From assembly GCA_963793625.1 (NCBI GenBank), contig CAWCAT010000032.1:1-64000 (forward strand): 64,000 nt of DNA, in the 5' to 3' direction. Position numbers and translations under genes: made by a program. The notes under the pieces were generated by a model. It was not told where the DNA came from, ran no database searches, and was given only the letters and a program-made list of their open reading frames with translations. This document shows positions 8,612 through 18,925 of the stretch, in pieces. Source of the DNA: G963668605 sp963793625. GTDB taxonomy: Bacteria; Acidobacteriota; Terriglobia; Bryobacterales; Bryobacteraceae. Position 1 is the stretch's first letter, and each line of letters begins with the position of its first letter.

Positions 8612-10153
8612 CTACACGCCCCCAGCGACAACATTCACCCCAGGCCGCTGCACCCCTTCGCCTACCCCCAACTCCTCTCGAAATCGCACATGCCGCAACC
8701 GCGTCAGTTCAACCAGCGGTCGCCACACCGCATGCACCAAATGGTGCTTAATAAGCAACCGCCAGAACCGGTTGGAGCGCTTATACAAATACGACATCGC
8801 CAGATACGGAGCGACGGAGCGCCAGTCTGCGGGCCTGCGCCGCCAGATCGAGGCATGCGAAAAAAGACGCTGATACATCCAGGCGTAACCTCGTTCCAGT
8901 TCTTCAGGCGTCATGTGTTTCGGACGGAAGACCGCGTGGCCCGTGTCGTATAGTGCCCAATCGCGGTGCAGTAAACGACCCTCTGCCTCCATTTGGCGGA
9001 ACAGCGGTGTCGCCGGATATGGGGTAAGAATGTGAAACGTCGCGCACTCCAAACGGTTCTCCTCGATCCATTCGGCCGTCCGGGTGAAGACGTCTTTCCG
9101 GTCGTGATCGAATCCCAGTACGAACGAACCATTCACCTGGATGCCGTTATCGTGCAGCATGCGCACCCGGCGTGCATAGTCGGCAGTCTTCGGCGATTTC
9201 TTCCTTGCATCAGAGAGGTTCTCATCTGTGAGCGATTCAAATCCCACGAATACGCCCGTACATCCAGCGAGCGCCATTGTGCGGATTAAACTCGGATCGT
9301 CGGTGACATCAATCGAAACCGCCGCGCTCCAAATCTTGTTCAGGGGGCGCAGCGCATGACACAATTTGCGCAGGTACTCCGGGTTGGATCCCAGGTTGTT
9401 GTCGACGAAGACGGCGTAGGGTTGCCTATCCGCCAGGAATTCCGAGGCGATCTGCTCGGGATCTCGCATTCGATATGGCATCCGCAAGCCATCGGTAGCC
9501 AAATAGCAAAAGCCGCAGCGGTTGTGACAGCCGCGCGTGGCAATCAGACTCGTGGTCGTGAGAAAGCTCCTTCGCGGGAGAATTGATCGGCGGGGCGCCG
9601 GGTCCTCGCGATAGTCAGTCTCGTAGGTGGCCGCGTATTTCGGCTGCAAACAGCCCGCTTCCACGTCCGCCAGAATCCGCGGCCAAAGCTGCACGCCATC
9701 GCCCAAGGCAAGCGAGTCCGCGTGAGGCGCACACTCTTCAGGACACGACAGCACGTGCAGGCCGCCCAGCACGACCTTGCTTCCGCGACTTCGGTACCAT
9801 TGCGCAAGCTCGAACGCCCGCCTCGCGAAGGTCAGGTGGACCGTAATCCCCACCACCTCGGGCATCGGTGCAAAAGGCGGCCGCCCATCGAGCAGGTTCT
9901 CGTCCCAATACTGAAGCTGCCAGTGCTCCGGTGTCGTCGCCGCGAAACTCGTCAAAGCGAGTGTTGGCGTGAGCACGTGCTTTCCGAAGCTCGCGTTCGG
10001 ATCCTTGGGGTAGAAAGGGTTAATCAGGAGCGCATAGCGCGGCTGTATCGGTCCCGTGAGAATAGCGGGATCGAGCAGAGGCGGCCGCGTCATATCAGGC
10101 GGACACCATCGGCGTTGCGGAGACCACAACCACGGCTGATCGGCTGCACTCAT
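8612..10153 (-). CDS. B12-binding-type radical SAM protein
   Basis: The gene encodes 513 residues. The N-terminal half has a cobalamin-binding-like Rossmann pattern (VVGITVHLTFARRAFELAQW, VVLGGLHVLSCPEECAPHAD), although a DxHxxG motif is not obvious. The radical SAM core starts at about residue 205 with SLIATRGCHNRCGFCYLAT, the CxxxCxxC [4Fe-4S] motif. The C-terminal part resembles that of class B methylthiotransferase-like or hopanoid-type enzymes (ATFHILTPYPATPLFRQM). The substrate cannot be told. It is convergent with the kdp block and separated from it by 14 bp. The start at 10153 follows a short AT-rich promoter-like stretch. Confidence 0.85.
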   Translation of the reverse strand: MSAADQPWLWSPQRRWCPPDMTRPPLLDPAILTGPIQPRYALLINPFYPKDPNASFGKHVLTPTLALTSFAATTPEHWQLQYWDENLLDGRPPFAPMPEVVGITVHLTFARRAFELAQWYRSRGSKVVLGGLHVLSCPEECAPHADSLALGDGVQLWPRILADVEAGCLQPKYAATYETDYREDPAPRRSILPRRSFLTTTSLIATRGCHNRCGFCYLATDGLRMPYRMRDPEQIASEFLADRQPYAVFVDNNLGSNPEYLRKLCHALRPLNKIWSAAVSIDVTDDPSLIRTMALAGCTGVFVGFESLTDENLSDARKKSPKTADYARRVRMLHDNGIQVNGSFVLGFDHDRKDVFTRTAEWIEENRLECATFHILTPYPATPLFRQMEAEGRLLHRDWALYDTGHAVFRPKHMTPEELERGYAWMYQRLFSHASIWRRRPADWRSVAPYLAMSYLYKRSNRFWRLLIKHHLVHAVWRPLVELTRLRHVRFREELGVGEGVQRPGVNVVAGGV

Positions 10154-10230
10154 AAAATCACTTTATAGTGCAAAGAACTTCATGTCAAGAAGAACGTTCG
10201 CGCTGGGATGTGAACCGTGAAGCCAGGATG

Positions 10231-11586
10231 CTAACGGATCCGCGAAAACGAGCGGCTGCCGGCATTGACATATCGCGTGTTTCCGTCGTCACCCTCGACA
10301 AGCACGTAGGAGCTGCCGCTTTCCACCTCATAACGGACAACGCTGCGCTTGACGAGCGGTGCCGTCCGCCCGCCTCGCTTTACAAACAACCTTCCTTCGC
10401 TCACGCTAATCTCAATCCGCTCGTCCCCATTTCGATAGTTACCGACGTGACGGCGGATGTCTTCAGCGGTGGTCTCCAGCACCGGCTTGATTGCAGCCGC
10501 AGCTCTTGGCTGAAGTGGCAGGAGTATCTCTAGCGCCTTCATGGCTGTAGCCGACATGGTTACGCCGCTGCGATTTGCAAGGACAATGACCCCTACGCGC
10601 TCATCCGGAGCCATGCGGATTGTTGATCCGTAGCCTGCTCGGGAGCCGCCGTGCTCCAACATGCGAATGCCGCGGGTGTACGACAATATCAATCCGTATC
10701 CGTACGAGTCTGTCGAGCCCGGAAGCTGCGCGTGCGGCGACGACAGCAGCGCAATCACTTTGGGATCCAGCACCTGCTTGCCATCGAGCTTTCCGCCGTT
10801 CAGAAACGCGATGACGAAGCGGGACAAATCCTGAACGTTCGAAAAGACCGATCCCGCGGGCCACGACGCGGCGTTGTCCGCAGCGGGACGAACCACGGCG
10901 GGCGATCCGTTAGGGGACTCCGCGTGGCCTTGCGCCAGAGGCCAGGTCATCGCGACAAGCGGACGAAGGGTCGTGTGAACCATGCCGATCGGGCCAAAGA
11001 GACGCCCCTCCATTGCATCCGCATAAGACTTGCCACTCAGCACTTCCAGCACATAACCGGCCATCCAGTAGCCGGGATTAGAGTACGAAAAGATTCCGCC
11101 GGGATCAGTGAACAACCAATCGTCCGTCCAATTTCTGATGCCGCCACCGAGCGCGCTTTCGTCGTGGGGTCCATGCATCGGAGCTTGGTCGTGGATACCT
11201 GCGGTATGACTGAGGAGTTCGTTCGCGGTCACACGCGAGAGCTTTGGCGGGAGCCCTTGGACATGCTTGCCGATGGGACCGTTCAGATCGATCTTGCCCT
11301 CGACAGCGAGGCCAACCAGCGCAGCGGCGGTCAGCATCTTGGTTGTGGAACCGAGGCGGAACAGCATCTCCGGCCGCACCGGCTCTGCTGTTTCGATATT
11401 GGCGATACCGAATCCCTTTATGAATAACAGTTGATCGCCCTTCACAATCGCCACCGCCGCCCCAGGCGTCTTGAGGCGTGCCAACTCCTCTTTGACCGTG
11501 CTTTCCAGTGGAGCGAAATCGAACGTTTGTCCTTTAAGCGCAAGACTGGATAAAAGAACTGCTGCGGCTATGATCCGAATGTGCAC
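10231..11586 (-). CDS. secreted serine hydrolase of the beta-lactamase/DD-peptidase (class C-like) fold
   Basis: The product has 451 residues with an N-terminal signal peptide (MHIRIIAAAVLLSSLALKGQ). Penicillin-binding/beta-lactamase motifs are in order: SxxK as STTK near residue 79, YxN as YSN near residue 165 and HGG near residue 312. The last ~100 residues form an extra domain (IRRHVGNYRNGDERIEISVS) as in the many esterase-like relatives of class C beta-lactamases. Such proteins are more often peptidases or esterases than drug-resistance enzymes. It stands alone, with its own promoter region toward the divergent SGNH gene. Confidence 0.88.
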   Translation of the reverse strand: MHIRIIAAAVLLSSLALKGQTFDFAPLESTVKEELARLKTPGAAVAIVKGDQLLFIKGFGIANIETAEPVRPEMLFRLGSTTKMLTAAALVGLAVEGKIDLNGPIGKHVQGLPPKLSRVTANELLSHTAGIHDQAPMHGPHDESALGGGIRNWTDDWLFTDPGGIFSYSNPGYWMAGYVLEVLSGKSYADAMEGRLFGPIGMVHTTLRPLVAMTWPLAQGHAESPNGSPAVVRPAADNAASWPAGSVFSNVQDLSRFVIAFLNGGKLDGKQVLDPKVIALLSSPHAQLPGSTDSYGYGLILSYTRGIRMLEHGGSRAGYGSTIRMAPDERVGVIVLANRSGVTMSATAMKALEILLPLQPRAAAAIKPVLETTAEDIRRHVGNYRNGDERIEISVSEGRLFVKRGGRTAPLVKRSVVRYEVESGSSYVLVEGDDGNTRYVNAGSRSFSRIR

Positions 11587-11659
11587 GGTGATGTCCCTTC
11601 CATTCCCTTGGACAGTCTATCTTAGCTTTCGCTAGCTCGCGTTCGCGTATAGTCTTCTA

Positions 11660-12580
11660 ATGAGAATGAAACGACCCATGAGAGCCATATACAGAACGCT
11701 GGCTGTCGTTCCCTGCGCCTGCGCCATCATCCTTTTCTCGTCACTGACGGGAGCCGTTGCTCTGGCCGACATGATGAAGGATTCGCCGGTGAAGTTCCCG
11801 GAAAAGGGCGCGCTGCCTTCAAAATATCCTCCGGATGTTACGACGAAGCGCGAGGTTCCAGAACCTGAATATTCAATCTTCGAAACGCCGCAGAGATCGC
11901 TCGAGCAGGTTGCGAAAATCCAGTCGGAGATGGTGAAAGGCGAATTCACTCCGCCGAAGCCTGATTGGAAGTACCTGCAGCGTACGAAGCGAACTCTCAC
12001 GGAAGGCGGCGACTTGCACGTGCTGGCGTTTGGCGACAGTATCGTGGCCGACACGATGCGCTCTGCTTGGCTCGCGAAACTTGGGGAAGCGTATCCGAAG
12101 GCAAAAATACGCGGTACGGTTTACGTGCGCGGAGGTGGTGGCTGCCAGCACTATCGCGAGGAAAATCGTGTCACAAAGAATATCGTGCCGCGGAAACCCG
12201 ACCTGGTCTTTATCGGCGGAATCAGCCAGCGCGACACCGAGTTCATTCGCGAGTGCATCAAAACGCTGCGCGCCGCTTTGCCGGACGTGGAAATCCTCTT
12301 GGCAAGCGGAACCTTCGGAAGCATCGACCCGCGTGACGCCGAGACCCTTGCGAAGGGTCACCATTCCGGCACTGGTGCATACGGCCAGAAACTGAAACAG
12401 GTCGCGGTTGAGGAGCACTGCGCATACCTCGATATGACTACACCGTGGGTAGAATATATGAATTCGGCAAAAGTCCACCCGCACATCTTTTATCGAGACC
12501 GCGTCCACGCGAACGAATTTGGCGAACAGATCCTGTCAAAGATTCTCATCGCGTTCTTCACAGCATCGGGAGCCCGATAA
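11660..12580 (+). CDS. secreted SGNH/GDSL-family hydrolase
   Basis: This encodes 306 residues with an N-terminal hydrophobic export segment (TLAVVPCACAIILFSSLTGA). Block I is LAFGDSIV with the likely nucleophile serine at about residue 126. A glycine-rich block (YVRGGGGCQHY) follows, the third block reads FIGGISQRD in place of the usual GxND, and block V is DRVHANEFGEQ, giving the Asp-x-x-His pair near residue 280. Substrates of this family are carbohydrate O-acyl esters or lipids; none can be assigned. It is divergent from the beta-lactamase-like gene. Confidence 0.82.
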   Translation: MRMKRPMRAIYRTLAVVPCACAIILFSSLTGAVALADMMKDSPVKFPEKGALPSKYPPDVTTKREVPEPEYSIFETPQRSLEQVAKIQSEMVKGEFTPPKPDWKYLQRTKRTLTEGGDLHVLAFGDSIVADTMRSAWLAKLGEAYPKAKIRGTVYVRGGGGCQHYREENRVTKNIVPRKPDLVFIGGISQRDTEFIRECIKTLRAALPDVEILLASGTFGSIDPRDAETLAKGHHSGTGAYGQKLKQVAVEEHCAYLDMTTPWVEYMNSAKVHPHIFYRDRVHANEFGEQILSKILIAFFTASGAR

Positions 12581-12813
12581 CGGGGTGAGGTGCTGGTCCA
12601 CTGGGCCGGCCTGCCCGTCGGCAGGATTAGGAACGAGAAGCCGGCCAGCGTAGACCTTCTCCGTCGCCAAATGGACGAGAAAACCCTAACCGCCGAAGTG
12701 CGTCTGCCCGGTTTCGATCGAGTCGCCGACAATCTGGAAGTTGACAGCACTAGGAACGACAAGTCGGCATGGCGTATCCAACTTCCGTATCGCTGATTGT
12801 GTAAAATCTAACG

Positions 12814-13311
12814 ATGAAACATCTGGTAATACCGATGATTGCATTCGCGGTTCTTACAGGATGCGCCACCGCACCACCGCCCGTTGTGGATCGCCGCGCC
12901 GAAGCGGTCCAGCAGATCCGGGTCGCCGAGGAGGCCGCGATTCGGGCTTTCGGCGAGCGTAATGTCGATAAGTCGGCATCCTTCTATGCGGCGGATGCGG
13001 CCTTGATGATAACCAACATGCAGATGGTCAAAGGCGCAGAGATCAAACCTCTCCTCAAAGAAATGATGGCTGACCCGAATTTCTCCATGAAGTTCGACAC
13101 GGCTAAGATCGAAGCGGCCAAGTCGGGCGAACTTGGCTATACGAGGGGCGCATACACAATGACCATGACAGATCCGAAGTCGAAGAAGATCTTACGGGAG
13201 GCGGGCAAATATCTGACGGTCTACGCCAAACAGGATGACGGGAGTTGGAAGATCGTGGATGATATTAACACTCCCGATGCGCCCGCGACTCCGGTAGAGG
13301 CGAAGAAGTAG
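12814..13311 (+). CDS. lipoprotein with SnoaL/DUF4440-like (NTF2 fold) domain
   Basis: The protein has 165 residues. A type II signal peptide ends in the lipobox LTGC (residues 14-17), so the mature protein is lipid-anchored. The body follows the DUF4440 pattern: AIRAFGERNVDKSASFYAAD, a VKGAEIKPLLKEMM helix, and the end KYLTVYAKQDDGSWKIVDDI. Such domains bind small ligands; function is unknown. The 233 bp upstream of it hold no gene I can recognise. Confidence 0.8.
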   Translation: MKHLVIPMIAFAVLTGCATAPPPVVDRRAEAVQQIRVAEEAAIRAFGERNVDKSASFYAADAALMITNMQMVKGAEIKPLLKEMMADPNFSMKFDTAKIEAAKSGELGYTRGAYTMTMTDPKSKKILREAGKYLTVYAKQDDGSWKIVDDINTPDAPATPVEAKK

Positions 13312-13393
13312 TGGACTCATCGCCAGCCACTACAAGGCAAAGTGACTAACTCGCTAACTCCGCGTGTGATCCAAATTGCCCTGCGCTTGACCT

Positions 13394-13449
13394 TCTGAGA
13401 TTTGAAAATGAGCGGGTGTCAGTGAGAACTGGCGTACGCCGCCCTCTTT
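13394..13449 (+). repeat. left copy of a ~55-bp repeat flanking the Oar-like receptor gene
   Basis: This stretch begins TCTGAGATTTGAAAAT and continues through GGGTGTCAGTGAGAACTGGC. The same series occurs at 17080-17134 just after the receptor gene. The left copy has a shorter inner hairpin (GTCAGT-GAGA-ACTGGC) and lost the outer pairing. Both copies are in the same orientation. Confidence 0.75.
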
Positions 13450-13629
13450 ACGATCCAACCTCACAGCCGACCATCAGATTATCCTTGACAATCCTCGTAA
13501 AGCGACACATAGTCCACTTAGTCGAACTGGGATCAATCGAATCGCTTCAAAGTCAAATTTAGAGGTGCAACTATGTCTCGAATTTGTCCAGCGAACCCCC
13601 TCAGCAAGTTCCTATTAAGAGACCTTCCC

Positions 13630-16600
13630 ATGCGTAACACCAAGAAGTGGCTCATGTTAGGTCTCGCGGGCGCTCTTATTACGGGCGCTCTTTTCGCTCA
13701 ATCCTTCACCGCCGCCGTGCGCGGCACAGTCACTGACAGCAGCGGCGCCGCCATTCCGTCGGCTAAGGTAATCATCACTGAATCCGAACGTAACGTAGCC
13801 CACCCCGCCGTCAGCGACGAATCCGGACGATTTTTCCTGTCAGCCCTGCCCCCTGGGATCTACAACGTGACTGTTGAGGCTAAAGGCTTTTCCAAGTACG
13901 TCCAGACCGCCCTCACCCTTGCGGTCCAGCAGCAGGCGACCCTCGACGTGCAGCTTCAGGTCGGTGACGTTTCCACCGCAGTCGAGGTCACCGGTAGCGC
14001 CGCCCTCCTCAACACCACCATCTCGAACCTTGGCCAGGTAATCGAGAATGCGTACATCCTCTCCCTGCCGAACATTGGCCGGAACGCGATGGGTCTCACC
14101 TACATGACCCCCGGTGTGGTGGGCTCCGGCGGGCGCGCCAACTCCGACAACAACACCAACTTCGTGGCCAACGGCTCGCGCAACTCTACATCCGACGTCC
14201 TGCTGGATGGCGTCACAGTAGTGACTGTGGAGCAGAACTCCGGTATCACGGATCTCAAGTTCAGTCCGTCGGTCGACGCTGTGCAAGAGTTCAAGATGCA
14301 GACGAACTTCTTTAGCGCGGAGTACGGGCAGACCGGCGGCGCAGTGGTGAACATGGTGACCAAGTCGGGGACGAACGACTTCCACGGCACCGGATACTAT
14401 TTCCTGCGCCACTCGGACCTGAACGCGAACAACTGGTTCTCCAACCGCTCGAACCGCGAGCGGCCTTTCTACCGGCGCGATCAGCTCGGCGGTGTCCTGG
14501 GCGGCCCCGTCAAGAAGAACAAGACGTTTTTCTTCGCCTCCTACGAATACACGAAATCGAAGAGCCCGACGTCGCAAACACAATCGTGGCCCACACTTCT
14601 GCAGCGCGACGGCGACTTCTCGCAGACTTTTAACTCCTCCGGCCAGTTGATGTCCATCTACAACCCGTTTGACACGTTCACGAATGCCGCGGGCAATATC
14701 GAACGCAGGCCCTTCGCCGGCAACATGGTCCCGAAGGCGAATGATGGACCCGATCGCCTTGAAGGCGCTGGCTTTCTTCCCGACGCCGAATCAGGCGGGC
14801 GCGCCAATCACTCAGACGAACAACTGGTTTGAGGAGGGGATCAATACCAGCTCGGGGCATCAGACCAACCTCAAGGGCGACCACAACTTTAGCGACCGCA
14901 GCCGCATCACGGGCCGCTACAGCTATAGCCGCGGCGTGGCTAACCCCGTCAACCTCTTCGGTGATGGCAATCCGGCCTACACCTTCAATGACGGCCCCAA
15001 CCAGTACACGGCTCACGCCACAGTGGCTGAGTTCACGCGCGCCCAGAGCTCCACATTCCTGTGGTCGGCGCGTTACGGACTGACCTACTCCACGTATTTC
15101 CGAAATCCGATGGTGCCCAACTTCGATCTCACCACGCTCGGCTTTCCCGAGTTACATGAAGACCAACTCGACGCTTCCGGTCTTCCCCACTATCGCACCG
15201 GACGGCTACGGGGACATCGGCACGGAAGGCTGGGTGGTCATGGACCGCCAGGAGGGAGTGCATCACGTCTCGGCTTCAGCAAACAAGTTCATTGGCGGCC
15301 ACAGCATGAAGTTCGGCGGCGAATACCGGAAGAACTTCCTTGACTATGCTCAGCCCGGTTATCCCTCCGGGCGGTTCGACTTCGCCCGCGGCATTACCTG
15401 TAAAGACCGCTTCTCCTGTCCAGGCAACGAGGGCAATGGCTTCGCTTCGATGTTGACCGGCTGGTGGACTGCCAACCAGTTCCACATCGACCCGAAGGCC
15501 TTCACCCGGTCCGCCTATTGGGGCTTCTTCTTCCAGGACGACTGGAAGATCAGCCGAAAACTCACGTTGAATCTCGGTTTCCGCTATGACTTTGACGTCC
15601 CGCGCTGGGAGACGAGGATCGGCAGAGCTACTGGGATCTGAACGCCCAGTCATCCGTCAAGGTGACTGGCTATGACACGCGAGGCGTCCTTAAGTTCAAC
15701 GACTCCAAGAATCGCTCACCTTTCAACACGGACATGAACAACTGGCAGCCGCGCGTCGGCTTGGCTTATGCGTTGGACAGCAAGACCTCGATCCGCGCCG
15801 GCTACGGACTCTTTTACCAGTTGAGCCGCGCGACGGTCTTTGGTCACACCGGTGCCGGATTCAATGTCAATTCCACGTCGAACTCCTCGCTGGATTCGAA
15901 CGCGACGCTATATGCGAAGCTGAGCAATCCGTATCCCGATGGCATGCTGCTGCCCCCAGGTAACTCGCTCGGCGACAATACCTTCATCGGTCTCGGTGCG
16001 GGTACGATTCTCGGCTCCAATAGCCGCAACCCCGAATACCACTCCTGGAACGTTCTCCATTCAGCGCGCAGTCGGCTGGCAATCGGTGTTGGAAGTGAAC
16101 TACACGGGCAGCCGGGGCACACATCTGTTTCTGCCGGTCACCACTCTCTCGCCGCTCGCCCCACAGTATTGGTCGATGGGCCGCAGCACACTCACCTCAG
16201 CGGTGGCCAACCCCTTCTACGGCCAGATAACCGACCCCAAGGCGACCAACCTCAAGAACCCGACCATTCAGCTTTACCGCCTGCTGCGCCCGATGCCACA
16301 GTTTGACGGGACCAACGTCGGTACGGCGGAACCACCACGCGCCGACTCCAACTACCACGCCTTGCAACTGAAGTGGGAAAAGCGATATTCAGCGGGTTTC
16401 ACCATGCTGGTTCACTACACTTGGGCCAAGATGATCGACGACGCCTCCTATGGCTCGGGCAACTATGGGTGGCTGGGTGGAAACTCGTCGCTCCAGAACA
16501 TCTGGGATCTCCGTGCCGAGCGCGCTCTCTCGTCCCACGACATCTCTCACCGCGCGGTGTTCACCGGGTCATACCAGATGCCGTTCGGCAGGGGCCGCAA

Positions 16601-17084
16601 GTGGGGTTCCAACCTCAACCGCGCCGCGGACCTGCTCGTCGGGGGCTGGCATCTAAGCGGCCTGGCTACCCTCTCCACCGGCATGCCCCTGCAAGTTACG
16701 CAGTCGGGCGGCAACATCTGGGACGGCACGCAGCGTCCGAACCTCATTGGCGATCCCAGCACGAGCGGAAGCGCCCAGAACCGTTTGAACGGCTGGTTTA
16801 ACGCGGCAGCGTTCTCCAAGCCCGACGTCGACGTTCCCGGCAGCGCGCCGCGCAACCTCAACTACCGCGGCCCGGGTATGGTTATGTTCGATGCCGCTCT
16901 GCTGAAGAGCTTCCGCGTGAAGGAAGGCCAACGCGTCGAGTTCCGTCTCGAAGCCCAAAACGCCTTCAATCACCCGGTATTCAGTGACCCGGCGAACACG
17001 TTCGGTTCCACCAATTTCGGCCAGATCACGAGCACTAAGGTGGGGAATCGCAACGTCCAGCTCGGATTCAAATACTACTTCTGA
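13630..17084 (+). CDS. Oar-like TonB-dependent outer-membrane receptor (four frameshifts)
   Basis: The product is a large outer-membrane protein of about 1150 residues. After a signal peptide (KKWLMLGLAGALITGALFAQ) comes a carboxypeptidase-regulatory-like Ig domain (VRGTVTDSSGAAIPSAKVI). The plug contains LPNIGRN, LLDGVTV and NFFSAEYGQTGGAVVNMVTK, and the barrel ends in the C-terminal strand RNVQLGFKYYF. Frames change near 14740, 15150, 15620 and 16060; protein homology continues across every break. ATG 13630 gives the clean signal peptide, although an upstream ATG at 13573 has a good AGAGGTG site. Such receptors are numerous in Acidobacteriota and probably import oligosaccharides; the ligand is unknown. 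Confidence 0.88.
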
Positions 17085-17134
17085 GATTTGCAAAATAGCG
17101 GGTGTCAGTGAAAACTGGCACCCGCCGCCTGCTT
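17080..17134 (+). repeat. right copy of flanking repeat with a 12-bp GAAA-loop hairpin
   Basis: Positions 17098-17125 fold as a 12-bp stem (one G-T pair) closed by a GAAA tetraloop: GCGGGTGTCAGT-GAAA-ACTGGCACCCGC read across both arms. The hairpin begins 13 bp after the receptor stop. It lacks a T-tract, so it is not a typical intrinsic terminator. It is the better-preserved copy of the repeat at 13394-13449 and may be a REP-like element or an mRNA 3'-end stabiliser. Confidence 0.75.
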
Positions 17135-17159
17135 CACCTACGTCATGTGGTCGGCCCAA

Positions 17160-17311
17160 TCCTGATACGATGCGGAAGACCCGATGCTCGAACTCACCGC
17201 CATGATCCGCTGATCAGGACCTTCAACATTTATAGAATCAGTCCGTCACCAACGAACTCGGACCTGCTGAAGGGCTTCTTCTCGCACGACGAATCCCGCG
17301 AACGCGAGTGA
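17160..17311 (+). pseudogene. internally deleted remnant of type ISP restriction-modification N-terminus
   Basis: This stretch aligns at base level with two separated parts of the gene at 62227-62757: first the start region (CCCGATGCTCGAACT at the beginning, followed by the TTCAACATTTA and GTCCGTCACC blocks) and then, after a deletion of more than 300 bp, the block GGACCTGCTGA..CTTCTTCTCGCACGACGAATCC. No frame stays open. It is a dead fragment between the receptor gene and a hybrid kinase. Confidence 0.8.
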
Positions 17312-17323
17312 GAAGCGCGTGAC

Positions 17324-18925
17324 TTAGCCGGGCGTAAGTACGGAACCGATGATCTCCGCCAGTCTGGCGCCGGTGTATGGCTTTTGTAAGAATCCGGCCA
17401 GGCCCTTGGCGTTGAATCGGCGAGTGGTTTCGATTTCGTTGTAGCCGCTCGACAGAATGACCTTGACCTCCGGCCGGATCGTTCTCAAGTGCCGAAAGGT
17501 TTCTTCGCCAGTCATCACCGGCATAGTCATATCCAGGAGAACAATTGACACATCGTCAGCTCGGCTCCGGAAAAGCTCGAGGCCGACCTCACCATTTTCT
17601 GCCTCCAGCACCGAGTAGCCGGAGCGTTCAAGGGCAGCTCTGGCGGTGCGCCGGACGAGTTCCTCATCATCGATAACAAGGACGGTCCCTGTGCCGGCAA
17701 GCGACGCTTGAACCGTTTCCGCCTCCTCTGGCATGCGTTGCTGGTCGGCAGTTGCGGGAAAGAGAGTCACGAATGTTGTTCCTTGGCCCGGCGTGCTGTC
17801 AACCCTGATTCCACCCTTATGGCCCCGCACGATGCCGAGGACAGAAGCAAGCCCAAGTCCGCGTCCTGTGAACTTCGTAGTGAAGAATGGGTCGAAAATG
17901 CGCCCCAGCGTTTTCTCGTCCATGCCGGTGCCCCTATCCCGAACTTCCAGGCTGACGTACCTCCCTGGCGCAAGCTGCGTATCAGCGAATGTGGACTGGC
18001 TGTACGCGTCATCAACCTCTTGCATCCCGGTCGCGATCAGCACCGTTCCTGTTTGTCCCTCTGGAATCGCCTCGGCAGCATTAATGACGAGGTTCATAAC
18101 GACCTGCTGGATCTGGCCGGCGTCCGCTTCGATCCGCGGCAGACCTGCGGCAAGCTCCAGGCGCAATTGAACCGTTCGGGGGATAGACGTCTGGAGGAGG
18201 CTGCTCATTTGGCGTACATGCTCAGAGAGGTCCAGGCTTTCAATGAAGAAGCGCCCTTTTCCCGCGTATGCGAGGAGTTGCGCTGTAAGACGCGCAGCTC
18301 GCTCAGTTGCCTCCACGGCACTAGTCAGCCATGGCCGCACCGGAGATTCGGGTGGAACGGCGTCCAGAGCGAGACTCGTATTGCCAAGAACCACAGCTAA
18401 CAGATTGTTGAAGTCGTGTGCGATCCCTCCGGCCAAAACACCTATGCTTTCGAGCTTCTGCGTTTGGCGCAGTTGCTCCTCCTGCCTCGCGCGCTCCTCC
18501 AGGTAGTCGCGCAATTCATACTGGCGCTTCCGCGAGTTCAGCGCCGATGCGACTGCGCTCACCAACGTGACCACCCGCAACGGCCGCTCCAGCACGACAA
18601 TGGATCGAGTAGCTTCTGCTTGCAGGATTGTTGTGGCCGCTGACTGAACTCTATTGGCGTTGCTCGTGAGTAGGATTAGCTCAATGTCCGACCAGTTGGG
18701 CTGCGCAGCAAAGACCGCCGAGAGCTGGTCGGCCGCTCCCGGAGTCAACACCTCTTCCGCTAGTACGACCGCTCCGACGCCCATCTCGATTTTGCGGCAC
18801 AAATCCGGCACCGACGAACAGGCCTCACCGAAAATGCTCCGACGCGAGAGCATGTCGCAGATCAGATGAGCATCCCGCCCTGTCGGGGCGGCGACAACAA
18901 CGACCAGTTTGTCGTTTGAGGTCAT
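17324..18925 (-). CDS. hybrid histidine kinase with N-terminal pseudo-receiver and C-terminal receiver
   Basis: The product has 533 residues and no membrane segment, so it is cytoplasmic. Residues 5-125 look like a receiver fold whose phospho-site is lost (VVLAEEVL where VVLDxxMP is expected). A coiled linker leads to the HisKA H-box GGIAHDFNNLL near residue 168, a HATPase_c domain (NLVINAAEAIPEG, DRGTGMDEKTLGRIFDPFFTTK, GRGLGLASVLGIV) and an intact C-terminal receiver (VIDDEELVRRTA, LLDMTMPVMTG, FLQKPY). The start overlaps the stop of the upstream KaiC-like gene by 4 bp, so the two are co-translated and probably act together. Confidence 0.9.
   Translation of the reverse strand: MTSNDKLVVVVAAPTGRDAHLICDMLSRRSIFGEACSSVPDLCRKIEMGVGAVVLAEEVLTPGAADQLSAVFAAQPNWSDIELILLTSNANRVQSAATTILQAEATRSIVVLERPLRVVTLVSAVASALNSRKRQYELRDYLEERARQEEQLRQTQKLESIGVLAGGIAHDFNNLLAVVLGNTSLALDAVPPESPVRPWLTSAVEATERAARLTAQLLAYAGKGRFFIESLDLSEHVRQMSSLLQTSIPRTVQLRLELAAGLPRIEADAGQIQQVVMNLVINAAEAIPEGQTGTVLIATGMQEVDDAYSQSTFADTQLAPGRYVSLEVRDRGTGMDEKTLGRIFDPFFTTKFTGRGLGLASVLGIVRGHKGGIRVDSTPGQGTTFVTLFPATADQQRMPEEAETVQASLAGTGTVLVIDDEELVRRTARAALERSGYSVLEAENGEVGLELFRSRADDVSIVLLDMTMPVMTGEETFRHLRTIRPEVKVILSSGYNEIETTRRFNAKGLAGFLQKPYTGARLAEIIGSVLTPG

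Noticed and set aside
10231..11586. Antibiotic-resistance beta-lactamase
   Set aside because: The fold and motifs also fit esterases and DD-peptidases, the extra C-terminal domain is typical of those, and no regulator of the AmpR type is near.
12581..12813. Open frames on both strands (12590-12796 forward, 12490-12762 reverse)
   Set aside because: Neither has a recognisable domain, signal peptide or good ribosome-binding site; the reverse one overlaps the end of the SGNH hydrolase gene.
17098..17125. Hairpin after the receptor gene as an intrinsic terminator
   Set aside because: There is no T-tract after the stem and a degenerate copy lies upstream of the gene, so it is treated as a repeat.
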